Shown: positions 42,136 to 51,813, counted from the stretch's first letter. The stretch is DNA of 64,000 nucleotides from Desulfurivibrio alkaliphilus AHT 2 (GCF_000092205.1 NC_014216.1:1369742-1433741), one strand, 5' to 3'. Translations and numbers: made by a program. The notes: generated from the letters alone by a model not told the origin.

Positions 42136-43201
42136 CTTCCGGGCCGTTGAGGCGATAGCGTTTCATCTTCTCCAGCAGGGTGGTACGGTTAACGTTGAGC
42201 AGCTTGGCTGCCCGATTTTTGACCCAGCCGGTCTGTTCCATGGCCTGGACAATCAGTCTTTTTTCAAACTCGGCCACCACCTCGCTCAAGACAAAGCCGG
42301 CCGGAGGGATCGGCCCCGCCGCGACCGTAGGCAAATCAGCTTGCGCCGCGGGGCCGGGGCTTTCCTGCCCCGCCGGCGCCGCACCCATCCCGGCCAGCAG
42401 GCGTTCGGGGATATCCTCCCGCCCCAACTCACGCCCGGCGGCCAGAATCACCATCCGCTCCACGGTGTTTTCCAGCTCCCGGACATTACCCGGCCAAGGG
42501 TAACGCTGCAGGCAATCCAGGGCCTCGGGCTTGATGCCCCGGATCTTCTTCCTGCGGTTGACATTGAAACGGGCGATGAAATGCTCCACCAGTAAAGGGA
42601 TGTCCGAGATCCGCTCCCGCAGGGGCGGAGCATCGACGGGAATGACATTGAGGCGGTAATAGAGGTCCTCCCTGAACCGCCCCTCTTTGACCTCGTGCTC
42701 CAGGTCCCGGTTGGTGGCCGCCACCACCCGAAAATCCGAACTGATGGTGCGGGTCCCCCCCACCCGTTCAAACTTTTTCTCCTGCAAAACCCGCAGCAGC
42801 TTCACCTGCAACATGGGGCTCATCTCGGCAATTTCATCCAGGAAGACCGTGCCGCCGTGGGCCAACTCAAAGCGGCCGGGGCGAGAACGCACCGCGTGGG
42901 TAAAGGCCCCCCGCTCGTGGCCGAAGAGTTCGCTTTCCAACAACTCCGCCGGGATGGCCCCGCAGTTGACGGCGATAAAGGGCCCCCGGCCGCGCCCCCC
43001 TTCCTGGTGCAAAGCCTGGGCCACCAGCTCTTTGCCGGTACCCGACTCGCCCCTGACCAGGACGGTGGTGTCGGCGTCGGCAACTTTGCGGATCAACACA
43101 AAAACCTGTCGGATCCGTTCACTGGTGCCGACGATGGCCGCGCAACCCTGCGCTTCTTCCCGCTCCCGGCACTGATTTCCGTCAGCTTGTTTTAACGCCA
43201 T
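42128..43201 (-). CDS. Sigma-54-dependent activator without receiver domain
   Basis: The 357 residues start directly with an AAA+ domain (VGTSERIRQVFVLIRKV, Walker A GESGTGKE, Walker B GGTVFLDEIAEM) and end with a Fis-type HTH (VKNRAAKLLNVNRTTLLEKMKRYRL). The sigma-54 contact loop reads GAFTHA rather than GAFTGA (His102, codon 42896-42898). No receiver domain, as in FleQ/FlrA-type masters that respond to other signals. It heads the regulatory block; ATG 43201 follows GGAGGG. It could be the master regulator of the flagellar genes or of another sigma-54 regulon. Confidence 0.87.
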   Translation of the reverse strand: MALKQADGNQCREREEAQGCAAIVGTSERIRQVFVLIRKVADADTTVLVRGESGTGKELVAQALHQEGGRGRGPFIAVNCGAIPAELLESELFGHERGAFTHAVRSRPGRFELAHGGTVFLDEIAEMSPMLQVKLLRVLQEKKFERVGGTRTISSDFRVVAATNRDLEHEVKEGRFREDLYYRLNVIPVDAPPLRERISDIPLLVEHFIARFNVNRRKKIRGIKPEALDCLQRYPWPGNVRELENTVERMVILAAGRELGREDIPERLLAGMGAAPAGQESPGPAAQADLPTVAAGPIPPAGFVLSEVVAEFEKRLIVQAMEQTGWVKNRAAKLLNVNRTTLLEKMKRYRLNGPEDV

Positions 43202-43246
43202 AAATCGCCATCCCTCCGCTCCTTACTCCATGAATTTCCCATGACT

Positions 43247-43275
43247 TTGCAAGATTTTGTCTGTATGTCTATACA
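43247..43275 (+). promoter_or_regulatory. Candidate sigma-70 promoter of ftsE-ftsX-envC
   Basis: TTGCAA (43247-43252) and TATACA (43270-43275) with a 17-bp spacer, 52 bp before the ftsE start. The gap with the divergent activator gene (43202-43326) has no other clear signal. Confidence 0.5.
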
Positions 43276-43326
43276 ATACCGACGAAAAGGGTGTCAATTT
43301 TTTTTCATCTTGGTTATATTTGCCGC

Positions 43327-44021
<695 letters not shown>

Positions 44022-44025
<4 letters not shown>

Positions 44026-44930
44026 AGAGCAAACCTCACCTCTCTACCTTTCTGGCCGCCATTCTGCAGCAAGCCGGCCGCAACCTGGCAAGATCCTGGC
44101 CCACCCAGTTGATGAGCCTGCTGACCGTTGCCCTGTCGGTGCTGATTTTTTCCTTTTTCCTGCTGATCCATCTCAACATGATGGCCGCCGGCGCCAAATT
44201 GGGTGATGACCTCAGGCTTACGGTATACTTGGCTGAAGAGATCCACCCCTCCATGCAGCCCCGGGTCCGGGAGCAGATTCACCAGTTCGGCGATATCGCC
44301 GAGGTCCGGTTTGTTTCCCGCCAACAGGCCATGACCCGCTTTGCCGAGCATTTGGGCGAGGAGCGGGAAATTTTGGTCGATCTTGAGCCGGACTTCCTGC
44401 CTCCCTCCATCGAAGTCATCCCCCGCCCCGGTTTGCTGGGGCTGGGCGAACTGGAGCAACTGGCCGACTTCCTCACCACCCTGCCCCATGTCAGCCGGGT
44501 GCAGTACGGCCAAGAGTGGTTGCTGCGCTTTAACAGCTTCAATCGCCTGCTGCGGGTGGTGGTGCTGATCAGCGCCACCCTGCTGACCCTGAACATGATT
44601 TTCACCGTTTCCCGCACCATCCAGCTCACCGTGGCAGCCCGCCGGGAGGAACTGGAGATCCTGCGCCTGCTGGGAGCCGACCGGGCCTTTGTCGGCACAC
44701 CATTCCTGGCGGAAGGGTTGCTGCAGGGCGGCCTGGGTTCCATGCTGGGCCTGGGTTTATTGTACCTGCTGTTTCAATGGGCCGCCGCCCAACTCGAAGG
44801 TGCCGGCGTCCTGGCCCTCTTCACTCCGGTCTTTGTGCCATCCTGGCTGCTGGTGCTGATCATCGGTGCCAGTGCCCTGCTCTGCCTTTTCAGCAGCCTG
44901 GCGGCAATCAATAAATCACTGCGGGTGTAA
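44022..44930 (+). CDS. ftsX: Cell-division permease-like protein FtsX
   Basis: Inner-membrane partner of FtsE. The 302 residues have an N-terminal membrane helix (LMSLLTVALSVLIFSFFLLIHLN), a periplasmic domain, and three further helices near the C-terminus, the standard FtsX topology. ATGA overlap with ftsE. It transmits ATP-driven change to EnvC, encoded next. Confidence 0.94.
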
Positions 44931-44935
44931 TCGGC

Positions 44936-46210
44936 ATGCCGGCAAGCAAGCACAGGATCGGCCTGAGCAACGATTGCGGGATGGTTGCAGCACTGCGCCG
45001 CTTCCCCCTGCGCACCCTGCTGCCCCTTTGTTTGCTGCTGCTTTTAAGCTGCCCGCTGAACGGCTTTGCCGCGGCCGATGAAACGGCCGATGAAGAGCAG
45101 CAAAAACTCGAGTCGTTGCGCCGCAACCTGGCAGAGCAGGAAGATCGTCTGGCCGCCGCCCGGGCCAGAGCCGAGGAGCTGCTGGCGGAACTGGCCGACT
45201 TGGACCGGCAGGTGGAACAGCAACAGACGGAACTGGCCACCCTCAGCCGGCACCTTGAAGAACACCAACAGACCAGAGCGCAGAAACAGGATCAACTGGC
45301 CCAGCTTAAAGCTGCCCACGAGCGAGCCGGGAAAAAAGTACAGCGTCGCCTCACGGCCGCCTACCAGACCGGGGAAGTGGCCATTCTCAACATCCTTTTC
45401 AGTGCCGAAAGCCTGCCTGACCTGCTGGAACTGCAGGATTATTTCCACTTTCTCCGGGAGCACGACCAGACTCTGATCAACGGCTATCGCGACCAGATCG
45501 CCACCCTGCAAGAGGCCCGGCAACACCTGGCCCAACTGGAAGAGGCGCTGCTGGCCGACAAGGCCATGGTCAAGAACCGGGAAGAGCAGCTCCAAGCTAC
45601 CCGCCGGGAACAGGCCGAGGTGCTGCGCCGGGTGCAAAACCAGCAACGGTTGCACCAGCAAGCCCAGCAGGAAATCAGCAAAGCCGTGGATCTGCTGGCC
45701 ATTGCCCTCACCGCTACCCTGACCGACCAGTCCAAACGGGTACCGGGAAGCGAGGGGGCCACGGCCCCTTCCCCGACCCCAACACCAGGCACCGGGGAGG
45801 ATGATTTTGCCAACCTGCGAGGCCTCGTCCGCTGGCCGGTTGAGGGCAAGGTGATCACCGGATTCGGGCAGACCATCCGGGGTCCGCTTGGGGAGGTTGG
45901 CGAAAGCCGCGGCATTATCATTAAAACCGACATCGGCGCGCCCGTAAGAGCCCTGGCCGCCGGCACCGTGGCCCATGTGGGGGAAATGCCCGGTTACGGC
46001 AAAATGATCATCGTTAATCATGGGCAGCGCTATTTCAGCCTGCTGGCCGGGCTGGCCGAAATCAACTCCCGGGAGGGCGCCCCGGCACGGCCGGGGCAGA
46101 TCATGGGCACCACCGCCGCAGCCGGTGGCGCTGAAGGCCGGCTTTACCTGGAGATCCGTCAGGGGGTCCAGACCCTGGATCCCATGGAATGGCTGCAAGA
46201 CAACCGGTAA
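44936..46210 (+). CDS. envC: EnvC-like murein hydrolase activator
   Basis: The 424 residues have a signal peptide (LRTLLPLCLLLLLSCPLNGFA), a long coiled coil (about 50-260) that binds FtsX, and a LytM/M23 domain at about 300-420. The M23 zinc ligands are missing: the HxxxD region reads SRGIIIKTD and the HxH region reads GRLYLEI, so it is a non-catalytic activator like E. coli EnvC, not a peptidase. The stop TAA is inside a decayed repeat element (46207 on). Coupled to ftsEX. Confidence 0.9.
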   Translation: MPASKHRIGLSNDCGMVAALRRFPLRTLLPLCLLLLLSCPLNGFAAADETADEEQQKLESLRRNLAEQEDRLAAARARAEELLAELADLDRQVEQQQTELATLSRHLEEHQQTRAQKQDQLAQLKAAHERAGKKVQRRLTAAYQTGEVAILNILFSAESLPDLLELQDYFHFLREHDQTLINGYRDQIATLQEARQHLAQLEEALLADKAMVKNREEQLQATRREQAEVLRRVQNQQRLHQQAQQEISKAVDLLAIALTATLTDQSKRVPGSEGATAPSPTPTPGTGEDDFANLRGLVRWPVEGKVITGFGQTIRGPLGEVGESRGIIIKTDIGAPVRALAAGTVAHVGEMPGYGKMIIVNHGQRYFSLLAGLAEINSREGAPARPGQIMGTTAAAGGAEGRLYLEIRQGVQTLDPMEWLQDNR

Positions 46211-46300
46211 GCGGTCACGGGGTGCGCATCTTGTGGCGATCAAACCCGGCTTGTGTACTGATGTACGCGGCACCGAGCCGGTACCACCCATGACCGGGCC
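46207..46300 (+). repeat. Decayed GTAA-hairpin element after envC
   Basis: Begins GTAAGCGGTCACGGGGTG, the start of the type-A hairpin, and later shows diverged inner parts (gtggcgatcaaacccgg, gtactgatgtacgcggcaccgagccgg). The right arm is eroded and no TTAC end is found. It supplies the envC stop codon. Confidence 0.6.
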
Positions 46301-46319
46301 GGCAGGGGAGGCAAAAATG

Positions 46320-46359
46320 GACAATTAATATTGTCTATAAGCCTGGAACATGATAGCAT
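46320..46359 (+). promoter_or_regulatory. Candidate promoter and operator of ctpA
   Basis: A perfect palindrome GACAAT-TAAT-ATTGTC (46320-46335) overlaps a TTGTCT (46331-46336) that is 17 bp from TAGCAT (46354-46359). A repressor site overlapping the -35 box is a reasonable reading, not proven. It is 74 bp upstream of ctpA. Confidence 0.38.
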
Positions 46360-46432
46360 TTACCGATAAAGACAAGTCATCTTGCAAGGTGGCTTGCCCG
46401 ATATTTTATTTTACCCTGGCTGAGATCGTACC

Positions 46433-47791
46433 ATGAAAATTACCCGCAAGCTGTTGACCCGCCTCGCCCTGCCCGGCCTGGGGGCCGTCTTTTTCCTTTT
46501 GCTGGCCTTCTATCATCTTCCGGACGGCCAGGCGGCCAAATCCCAGGATACTTACCGGCACCTGGAAACCTTTACCAACGTTCTGCATATCATTCAGCAA
46601 AGTTACGTGGACGAAGTGGACCCCGAGGAGGCCATTGAAGGGGCCATCCGGGGGATGCTCCAATCCCTTGACCCACATTCCTCATATCTGCGAGCCGACG
46701 ATTTCAAGGACCTGCAGATGGAAACCAAGGGGGCTTTCACCGGCATCGGTATTGAGATCAGCATGCGTGACGGGATGCTGACCGTGGTAGCCCCCATCGA
46801 AGGCACCCCGGCCGACAAAGCAGGACTGCGGGCCGCCGACCGGATTGTCGGCATCGACGGGGAAACCACCAAGGGTATTTCGCTGATGGAAGCGGTTAGA
46901 AAACTGCGCGGCCCAGAAGGCACCGAGGTCACCGTAACCATTCACCGCGATGGCTGGTCGGAGTTCCGGGATATCACCATTGTACGGGGGGTTATTCCCA
47001 TCTACAGTGTTAAGTCCGAACTGCTGGAGCCCGGTTACGCCCATATTCGGATCAGCAACTTCCAGGCCAAGACCACCAAAGACTTCCGCGAGGCGTTAAA
47101 CAACTTTCAAAAACAGGAAGAACTGAAGGGAGTAATCCTGGATTTGCGCAACAACCCCGGTGGACTGTTGGACCAGGCTGTACAGCTGGCCGACGTCTTT
47201 CTGGATGAAGGGGTGATTGTTTCCACCAAAGGCCGGATCCGGGAGCAGAACATGGTCTTTGAAGCCCGGAAAACCAGTGGCCGCGACCGTTACCGCTTTC
47301 CCTTGGTGGTACTGGTCAACGAGGGCAGCGCCAGCGCTTCGGAAATTGTGGCCGGAGCCCTGCAGGATCATCAGCGGGCGGTAATTCTGGGCACTCCCAC
47401 CTTCGGCAAAGGTTCGGTCCAGACCATTATCCCGCTCAACGATGGGGCCGGCTTGCGACTGACCACCGCCCGCTACTACACCCCCAGCGGCATTTCAATT
47501 CAGGCTAAGGGCATCACCCCCGATATCGAAGTACACAACGAGCCGCCCAACAACGCCACGACTGCCGCGGCGGAGAAAGATCAGCCCCCGCCCCATATGA
47601 CTTTCCGGGAACGCGACCTGCTCCACCACCTGGACAGCGATCGGCGGCAACCAAAAACGCCTGAAGCTGAAGAGAAAAAAGACGATAAAGACAAGGAATT
47701 ACGGGAAAAACTGGCCCGCGACCGCCAGTTGCAAACCGCCCTGACCTTGCTCAAAGGGCTCCAGGTTTTCAACCAGCGGGGCACTCCCTAA
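46433..47791 (+). CDS. ctpA: Carboxy-terminal processing protease (S41)
   Basis: Periplasmic serine protease. The 452 residues have a signal anchor (LALPGLGAVFFLLLAFYHL), a PDZ domain (GIGIEISMRDGMLTVVAPIEGTPADKAGL), and the S41 catalytic core with Ser in NEGSASASEIVAG and Lys in FGKGSVQT. The C-terminus is lysine- and glutamate-rich. Downstream of ftsEX-envC, which it may help to regulate by processing cell-wall hydrolases. Confidence 0.95.
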   Translation: MKITRKLLTRLALPGLGAVFFLLLAFYHLPDGQAAKSQDTYRHLETFTNVLHIIQQSYVDEVDPEEAIEGAIRGMLQSLDPHSSYLRADDFKDLQMETKGAFTGIGIEISMRDGMLTVVAPIEGTPADKAGLRAADRIVGIDGETTKGISLMEAVRKLRGPEGTEVTVTIHRDGWSEFRDITIVRGVIPIYSVKSELLEPGYAHIRISNFQAKTTKDFREALNNFQKQEELKGVILDLRNNPGGLLDQAVQLADVFLDEGVIVSTKGRIREQNMVFEARKTSGRDRYRFPLVVLVNEGSASASEIVAGALQDHQRAVILGTPTFGKGSVQTIIPLNDGAGLRLTTARYYTPSGISIQAKGITPDIEVHNEPPNNATTAAAEKDQPPPHMTFRERDLLHHLDSDRRQPKTPEAEEKKDDKDKELREKLARDRQLQTALTLLKGLQVFNQRGTP

Positions 47792-47832
47792 TCCCTACTT
47801 CGCAACCCCCGTGGTCAATCAGTTGCGACGGT

Positions 47833-48002
47833 GTAACTGAGAATACCCCCTGCGAGACGATCTTCCAAAGAGTAAGCGGCCACGGGGCACCCCAGATTGC
47901 GGCAAGCAGACCGGCGCAGCGTAATCGGGGACAGTTTTCAAAACTGTCCCCTCCTCAAGCCGGGCTGATCGCCGCAAGGTGGGGTGCCCCGTGATCGCTT
48001 AC
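47833..48002 (+). mobile_element. GTAA-hairpin MITE, type A, with nested palindrome, cutting the end of the fumarase gene
   Basis: Lead module from GTAACTGAGAATACC (47833) and hairpin 47872-48002. Direct repeats GCGACGGT (47825-47832) and GCGGCGGT (48003-48010) flank it. The tip carries a 24-bp GGGGACAGTTTT-type palindrome at 47927-47950. It lies inside the 3' end of the fumarase beta gene and replaces its original last codons. Confidence 0.88.
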
Positions 48003-48566
48003 GCGGCGGTAGAAATCGTTGCCGGCCAGGTCGTTGATCACCACCGCCGGAAAGTTTTCCACCTCGAAACGGAACATGGCTTCGGCTCCGGCATCGGCAA
48101 AAGCCACCAGTTCGCTTTTGCGGATGCAGCGGGAGAGCAGGGCACCGGCCCCGCCGATGGTGGCCAGATAAATGGCCCCATGGGCCAGCATGGCTTGGCG
48201 CACCTCCTCCGAGCGAGGGCCTTTCCCCATGGTGGCCGTCAGCCCCAACTCCAGTAACCGGGGAGTATAGGCGTCCATCCGATAACTGGTGGTGGGGCCG
48301 GCGGCTCCGATTACCCGGCCCGGCAGAGCCGGCGTCGGGCCCACGTAGTACAGCAGTTGCCCCCGCAGGTCCACCGGCAAAGGGCGCCCTTCATCAAGCA
48401 GCGCGCAGAGGCGCCGGTGGGTTTGATCCCGCCCGGTGTAGAGCACACCACTCAAACTTACCAGTTCCCCGGCCTTAAGTTCGGCCACCACGGCAGGATT
48501 AAACGGCACCTCCACCCGGCGCAACTGTTGCAAAAACTGGGAAACAGGGGATATCTTCGGCATCAT
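47955..48566 (-). CDS. Fumarate hydratase class I, beta (C-terminal) subunit
   Basis: Second subunit of the oxygen-sensitive iron-sulfur fumarase (interconverts fumarate and malate). The 203 residues include GELVSLSGVLYTGRDQTHRRL, GPTPALPGRVIGAAGPTTSYRMD and KGPRSEEV, the catalytic swivel-domain pattern. ATG 48566 follows GAGG. The last 15 residues (VSDHGAPHLAAISPA) come from an inserted repeat element; without it the protein would end ...FYRRN. Partner alpha gene is directly upstream, separated by another copy of the element. Confidence 0.9.
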   Translation of the reverse strand: MMPKISPVSQFLQQLRRVEVPFNPAVVAELKAGELVSLSGVLYTGRDQTHRRLCALLDEGRPLPVDLRGQLLYYVGPTPALPGRVIGAAGPTTSYRMDAYTPRLLELGLTATMGKGPRSEEVRQAMLAHGAIYLATIGGAGALLSRCIRKSELVAFADAGAEAMFRFEVENFPAVVINDLAGNDFYRRVSDHGAPHLAAISPA

Positions 48567-48592
48567 CAAACCTCGCAGCAACCAAATTACAG

Positions 48593-48743
48593 GTAAGCGT
48601 TCACCAAGGGCACTAACCTACCGGTTTAACGGGCTGTAACCGAACAGCCGTGCCGCAGGTTCGGGTAAGCAACCAGGCGCGGCGTACCCCCTGTACGTAA
48701 GCCTGGCTGATCGCCCGAAAATGCGGTGCGGCTGTTCGATTAC
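48593..48743 (+). mobile_element. GTAA-hairpin MITE, type B, with exact 8-bp target duplication
   Basis: Lead module GTAAGCGTTCACCAAGGG (48593) and hairpin 48636-48743. Flanked by exact AATTACAG at 48585-48592 and 48744-48751. The repeat on the right contains the stop codon of the fumarase alpha gene. It separates the two fumarase genes, originally about 20 bp apart. Confidence 0.92.
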
Positions 48744-48745
48744 AA

Positions 48746-49582
48746 TTACAGGGTGAGCTCTTTGTGGCGGTGGGCGTGGCATTGAATATTAACCGCCACC
48801 GGCAAGCTGGCGATATGGGAAGGAAACAGTTCCAGGTGCACCGCCAACGCCGTATTGTTGCCACCCATCCCGTGCACCCCTGCCCCCTGCTTATTGATTT
48901 CGGCCAGGATGGCAGCCTCCAGTTCAGCGGCATCCTGCCGGGCATGGGGCTGCCCCAGGGGGCGGCAAAGGGATTTCTTAGCCAGGTAAGCCGCTTTTTC
49001 AAAACTGCCCCCCACCCCCACCCCGACAATCACCGGCGGGCAAGGATTGGAACCGGCGGCCACCACCTGCTCCACCACGTAATCGATGATCCCCCGCTTA
49101 CCGGCAGACGGCGGCAGCATGGCCAACGCGCTCATGTTTTCACTGCCGCACCCCTTGGGCAGCAGCCGCAGGGTAAGGGAATCACCGGCCACCGGCTCCA
49201 GATGAACAACCGCCGGAGTGTTGTCGTTGGTGTTGACCCGGGTCAACGGATCACATACCGAATTGCGCAGATAACCATCCCGGTAGCCGCGGCGCACCCC
49301 TTCCTCGACGGCAGCCATCAGGTCGCCATCGACCTTTACCTCCTGCCCCAGTTCCACAAACACCACCGCGATCCCGGTGTCCTGGCAAACCGGCAACCGT
49401 TCCCGGCTGGCAATGTCCGCATTTTCCAGCAGCAACTCCAGCACATTACGGGCCAGTTCCGCCGACTCCCGGTCCCTGGCCTGCAGCAGGGCCTCCAGGA
49501 TGTCCGGTTCCAGGTCGCAGGCCGCCGCCACCACCAGCCCGCGTACCGCCGTCACAATTTCCTCGGCCTTAATTATCCGCAT
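48746..49582 (-). CDS. Fumarate hydratase class I, alpha (N-terminal) subunit
   Basis: Iron-sulfur subunit of class I fumarase or L(+)-tartrate dehydratase. The 278 residues contain the cluster cysteines in LPVCQDTGIAV, LPKGCGSENMSAL and GSNPCPPV, and the VGGSFEKAAYLAKKSL segment. ATG at 49582 overlaps the PilZ gene stop as TAATG. The tartrate dehydratase TtdA is a paralogue; the neighbouring beta gene and the reductive metabolism of such bacteria favour fumarase. Confidence 0.9.
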   Translation of the reverse strand: MRIIKAEEIVTAVRGLVVAAACDLEPDILEALLQARDRESAELARNVLELLLENADIASRERLPVCQDTGIAVVFVELGQEVKVDGDLMAAVEEGVRRGYRDGYLRNSVCDPLTRVNTNDNTPAVVHLEPVAGDSLTLRLLPKGCGSENMSALAMLPPSAGKRGIIDYVVEQVVAAGSNPCPPVIVGVGVGGSFEKAAYLAKKSLCRPLGQPHARQDAAELEAAILAEINKQGAGVHGMGGNNTALAVHLELFPSHIASLPVAVNIQCHAHRHKELTL

Positions 49583-50175
49583 TACTGGTCGTTCTCCGAA
49601 CGGCGGCTGCGCAAGGCCATACTCTGCTGCCTGAAGCTGTGCTGCACCAGCTTGTCACGATCTTCCTCCATCAGCAGGGCAAACTCAGACCCCACCCGGT
49701 AAATGGTTTTACCCTGGTGCTCGCCCTCGCTTTCACATTTGACCACCCGAACAAAGAAGTAAAGGAAGGTGTAGGCCGGCAGCAGGGCCAGATGCACCTC
49801 GATCAGATCACCGGGCTGAAAGGCCTCAAAGGAGTAAAAAGAGAGCCCTTTTCCGCTGAGGTTGACCTTCTGCATTTTGAGGGCGTCGAAAACACTGCGC
49901 TCACCTTTGACCCTTTTAAGCAGCAGGTTGATTTTGTTGTCCAGGTGCCGGAGAAAATCGGCCATATCCGGGTCCTTGGCCCGCAAGCGGTCCAGGGCGG
50001 CATGGGCCCCAACATACATTTGGATATCCGACAACCCTTCCTGGGTATAAATGGAGATTCCCTGCCGATAATCTTCGGCGATGTCTTCAAATTTTTCCGC
50101 CGAGACCTTTTTGTAGGCCAGCAGGACCCGATCCGTGGCCCGCACCGCCCCTCTCCGGTTTCGTCCGTCACTCAT
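49582..50175 (-). CDS. Atypical PilZ (tPilZ-like) domain protein
   Basis: A 197-residue protein: short N-terminus with RRGAVR (one possible RxxxR), two long helices (about 45-110, DFLRHLDNKINLLLKRV), then a PilZ barrel with NLSGKGLSF in place of the usual DxSxxG. This helix-plus-barrel layout matches the tPilZ (PF16823) group. ATG 50175 follows AGGAG; longer readings lack support. Location next to motB suggests a role in c-di-GMP control of motility; binding is not certain because the canonical motifs are altered. Confidence 0.75.
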   Translation of the reverse strand: MSDGRNRRGAVRATDRVLLAYKKVSAEKFEDIAEDYRQGISIYTQEGLSDIQMYVGAHAALDRLRAKDPDMADFLRHLDNKINLLLKRVKGERSVFDALKMQKVNLSGKGLSFYSFEAFQPGDLIEVHLALLPAYTFLYFFVRVVKCESEGEHQGKTIYRVGSEFALLMEEDRDKLVQHSFRQQSMALRSRRSENDQ

Positions 50176-50221
50176 AGCCCGCTCCTGTGCATAATGGTCG
50201 ACACCCCAACGGGCCGGCAAC

Positions 50222-50977
50222 TCACTGCCGGTCCAGGTCGATAAAGTCCTCGAAGCCCTCAAACACCCGCAAATCCTCCCCCGGCCTGATCCGAAATTCC
50301 ACCCGCCGGTTAGCCGCCCGCCCTTCGGCGGTATCGTTGGGTGCCACCGGCCGGCTGTCGGCGTAGGCTTCGGCGGCCAAGCGATCCCGGGGGATTTCAT
50401 AGTGTTCCAGCAGGTATTCCACCACCGCCACCGAACGCGCCGCCGACAGGGCCCAGTTGGAGGAAAAAGGCGCCCCCGGCCGCATGGGCACGTTATCAGT
50501 ATGGCCCTCCACCACCATGGTGGCCTGGCTGGTCACCAGGATCTCGCCCAGTTGGTCCAGCAGAGCCTTGAAATCTTCCTTCAAATCCGCCCGGCCGAAG
50601 GCAAAAGCCACCGAATCTCTGATCCGCACCGTCACCTCTCCGGCCTCATCTTCTTCAACGGTGACCAGGCCGGCATCTTCCAGTTCCCGAAAAAGCTGCT
50701 GGATCGGCTCCCGCACTTCAAAAGGGACGGTTTCAAACACCGTGGCAATAATTCTTTCTGCCTTTGGAATCTCGTGGGCCGGGGTAATCGCCTGCACCCC
50801 GAAGGCCCGCTTGATGGAACCGGTTACCTTGAGGAAACTCGGCTCATCCAGGGTGGAAAAAGAGAGAATCAACACCAGAAAGCAGAGCAGCAGAATGGCG
50901 ATATCGGCAAAGGTCGCCATCCACAGGGGCGCCCCCGGCGTCGGCGGCGGTCCTTTTTTGGTTCGCTTCCTAGCCAT
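50222..50977 (-). CDS. motB: Flagellar motor stator protein MotB
   Basis: Anchors the stator to the cell wall. The 251 residues have one membrane helix with the proton-binding Asp (WMATFADIAILLLCFLVLILSF) and a C-terminal OmpA-like peptidoglycan-binding domain (VVEGHTDNVPMRPGAPFSSNWALSAARSVAVVEYLLEH). It follows motA by 6 bp. Confidence 0.95.
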   Translation of the reverse strand: MARKRTKKGPPPTPGAPLWMATFADIAILLLCFLVLILSFSTLDEPSFLKVTGSIKRAFGVQAITPAHEIPKAERIIATVFETVPFEVREPIQQLFRELEDAGLVTVEEDEAGEVTVRIRDSVAFAFGRADLKEDFKALLDQLGEILVTSQATMVVEGHTDNVPMRPGAPFSSNWALSAARSVAVVEYLLEHYEIPRDRLAAEAYADSRPVAPNDTAEGRAANRRVEFRIRPGEDLRVFEGFEDFIDLDRQ

Positions 50978-50983
50978 TGCTGC

Positions 50984-51748
50984 TTACCGGTTGGCCATGC
51001 TGTTTTTACGATCCTTGGGCGGCAGAAAGGTTTCCAGAAATTCTTCCATCACCCGGGGATTAAGCCCTTTGAGGATCCCCAGCACCCCTTCAATGATCAA
51101 CTGCCGGTTTTGCTCCTCTTCCTGGCTGCGCAGGGCCAGCTTGTCGGCGATGGGAATAAAGAGGAAGTTGGCCAGCACCGCCCCATAAAGGGTGGTCAAC
51201 AGGGCCACCGCCATACCGGGCCCGATGGCCGCCGGATCATCCATGACCGACAGCATCTGCACCAGCCCCACCAGGGTGCCGATCATCCCAAAGGCCGGGG
51301 CCGAAGTTCCCATGCCGTTGAAAACCTGGTTGCCCACCAGGTGACGAGCCTGGGTGAGTTCCACCTCCTTTTGCAGCACCTCTTCGATGAACTCCGCCTC
51401 ATGCCCATCCACGCAGTACATGATCGCCTTTTTCAAAAACGGATCGGTAATCGGCTGCTGCTCCAGCACGATCAGGCCGTTTTTGCGGGCCACATGGGCC
51501 AGGTTGACGATCTCGGCAATCACCTCTTGGGGGTTGTTGACCCGCATGGTGAAAGCATTCATGGCGATCCTGGCGGAGTTGATCACATCGGCCATGCTGA
51601 AGCGGATCATGGCCGTCGCCAAGGTGCCACCGAAAACGATGAGTACCGACGGGGGGTTGAAAAAAATCCCGGGGGCATCACCCAACAAAATGGCTCCCAT
51701 CAGCAGCACGGAGCCCAGGATCACCCCTATTAAGGTTGCTAAATCCAT
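50984..51748 (-). CDS. motA: Flagellar motor stator protein MotA
   Basis: Ion-channel part of the stator. The 254 residues have four membrane segments, two at the N-terminus (LIGVILGSVLLMGAILLGD, PSVLIVFGGTLATAMI) and two after the cytoplasmic loop (APAFGMIGTLVGLVQML, GMAVALLTTLYGAVLANFLF). The loop charged residues that face FliG are present. First of the motAB pair. Confidence 0.95.
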   Translation of the reverse strand: MDLATLIGVILGSVLLMGAILLGDAPGIFFNPPSVLIVFGGTLATAMIRFSMADVINSARIAMNAFTMRVNNPQEVIAEIVNLAHVARKNGLIVLEQQPITDPFLKKAIMYCVDGHEAEFIEEVLQKEVELTQARHLVGNQVFNGMGTSAPAFGMIGTLVGLVQMLSVMDDPAAIGPGMAVALLTTLYGAVLANFLFIPIADKLALRSQEEEQNRQLIIEGVLGILKGLNPRVMEEFLETFLPPKDRKNSMANR

Positions 51749-51813
51749 AGATTAGACCTTTTTCACCTCTTTCTTAAGCGCCTCCGGCCAAGGCGGTGCA
51801 TGCGATCTTACGA

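Noticed and set aside
44936-46210. EnvC-like protein as an active M23 peptidase
   Set aside because: All zinc-ligand positions are replaced (SRGIIIKTD, GRLYLEI), so it fits the inactive activator type.
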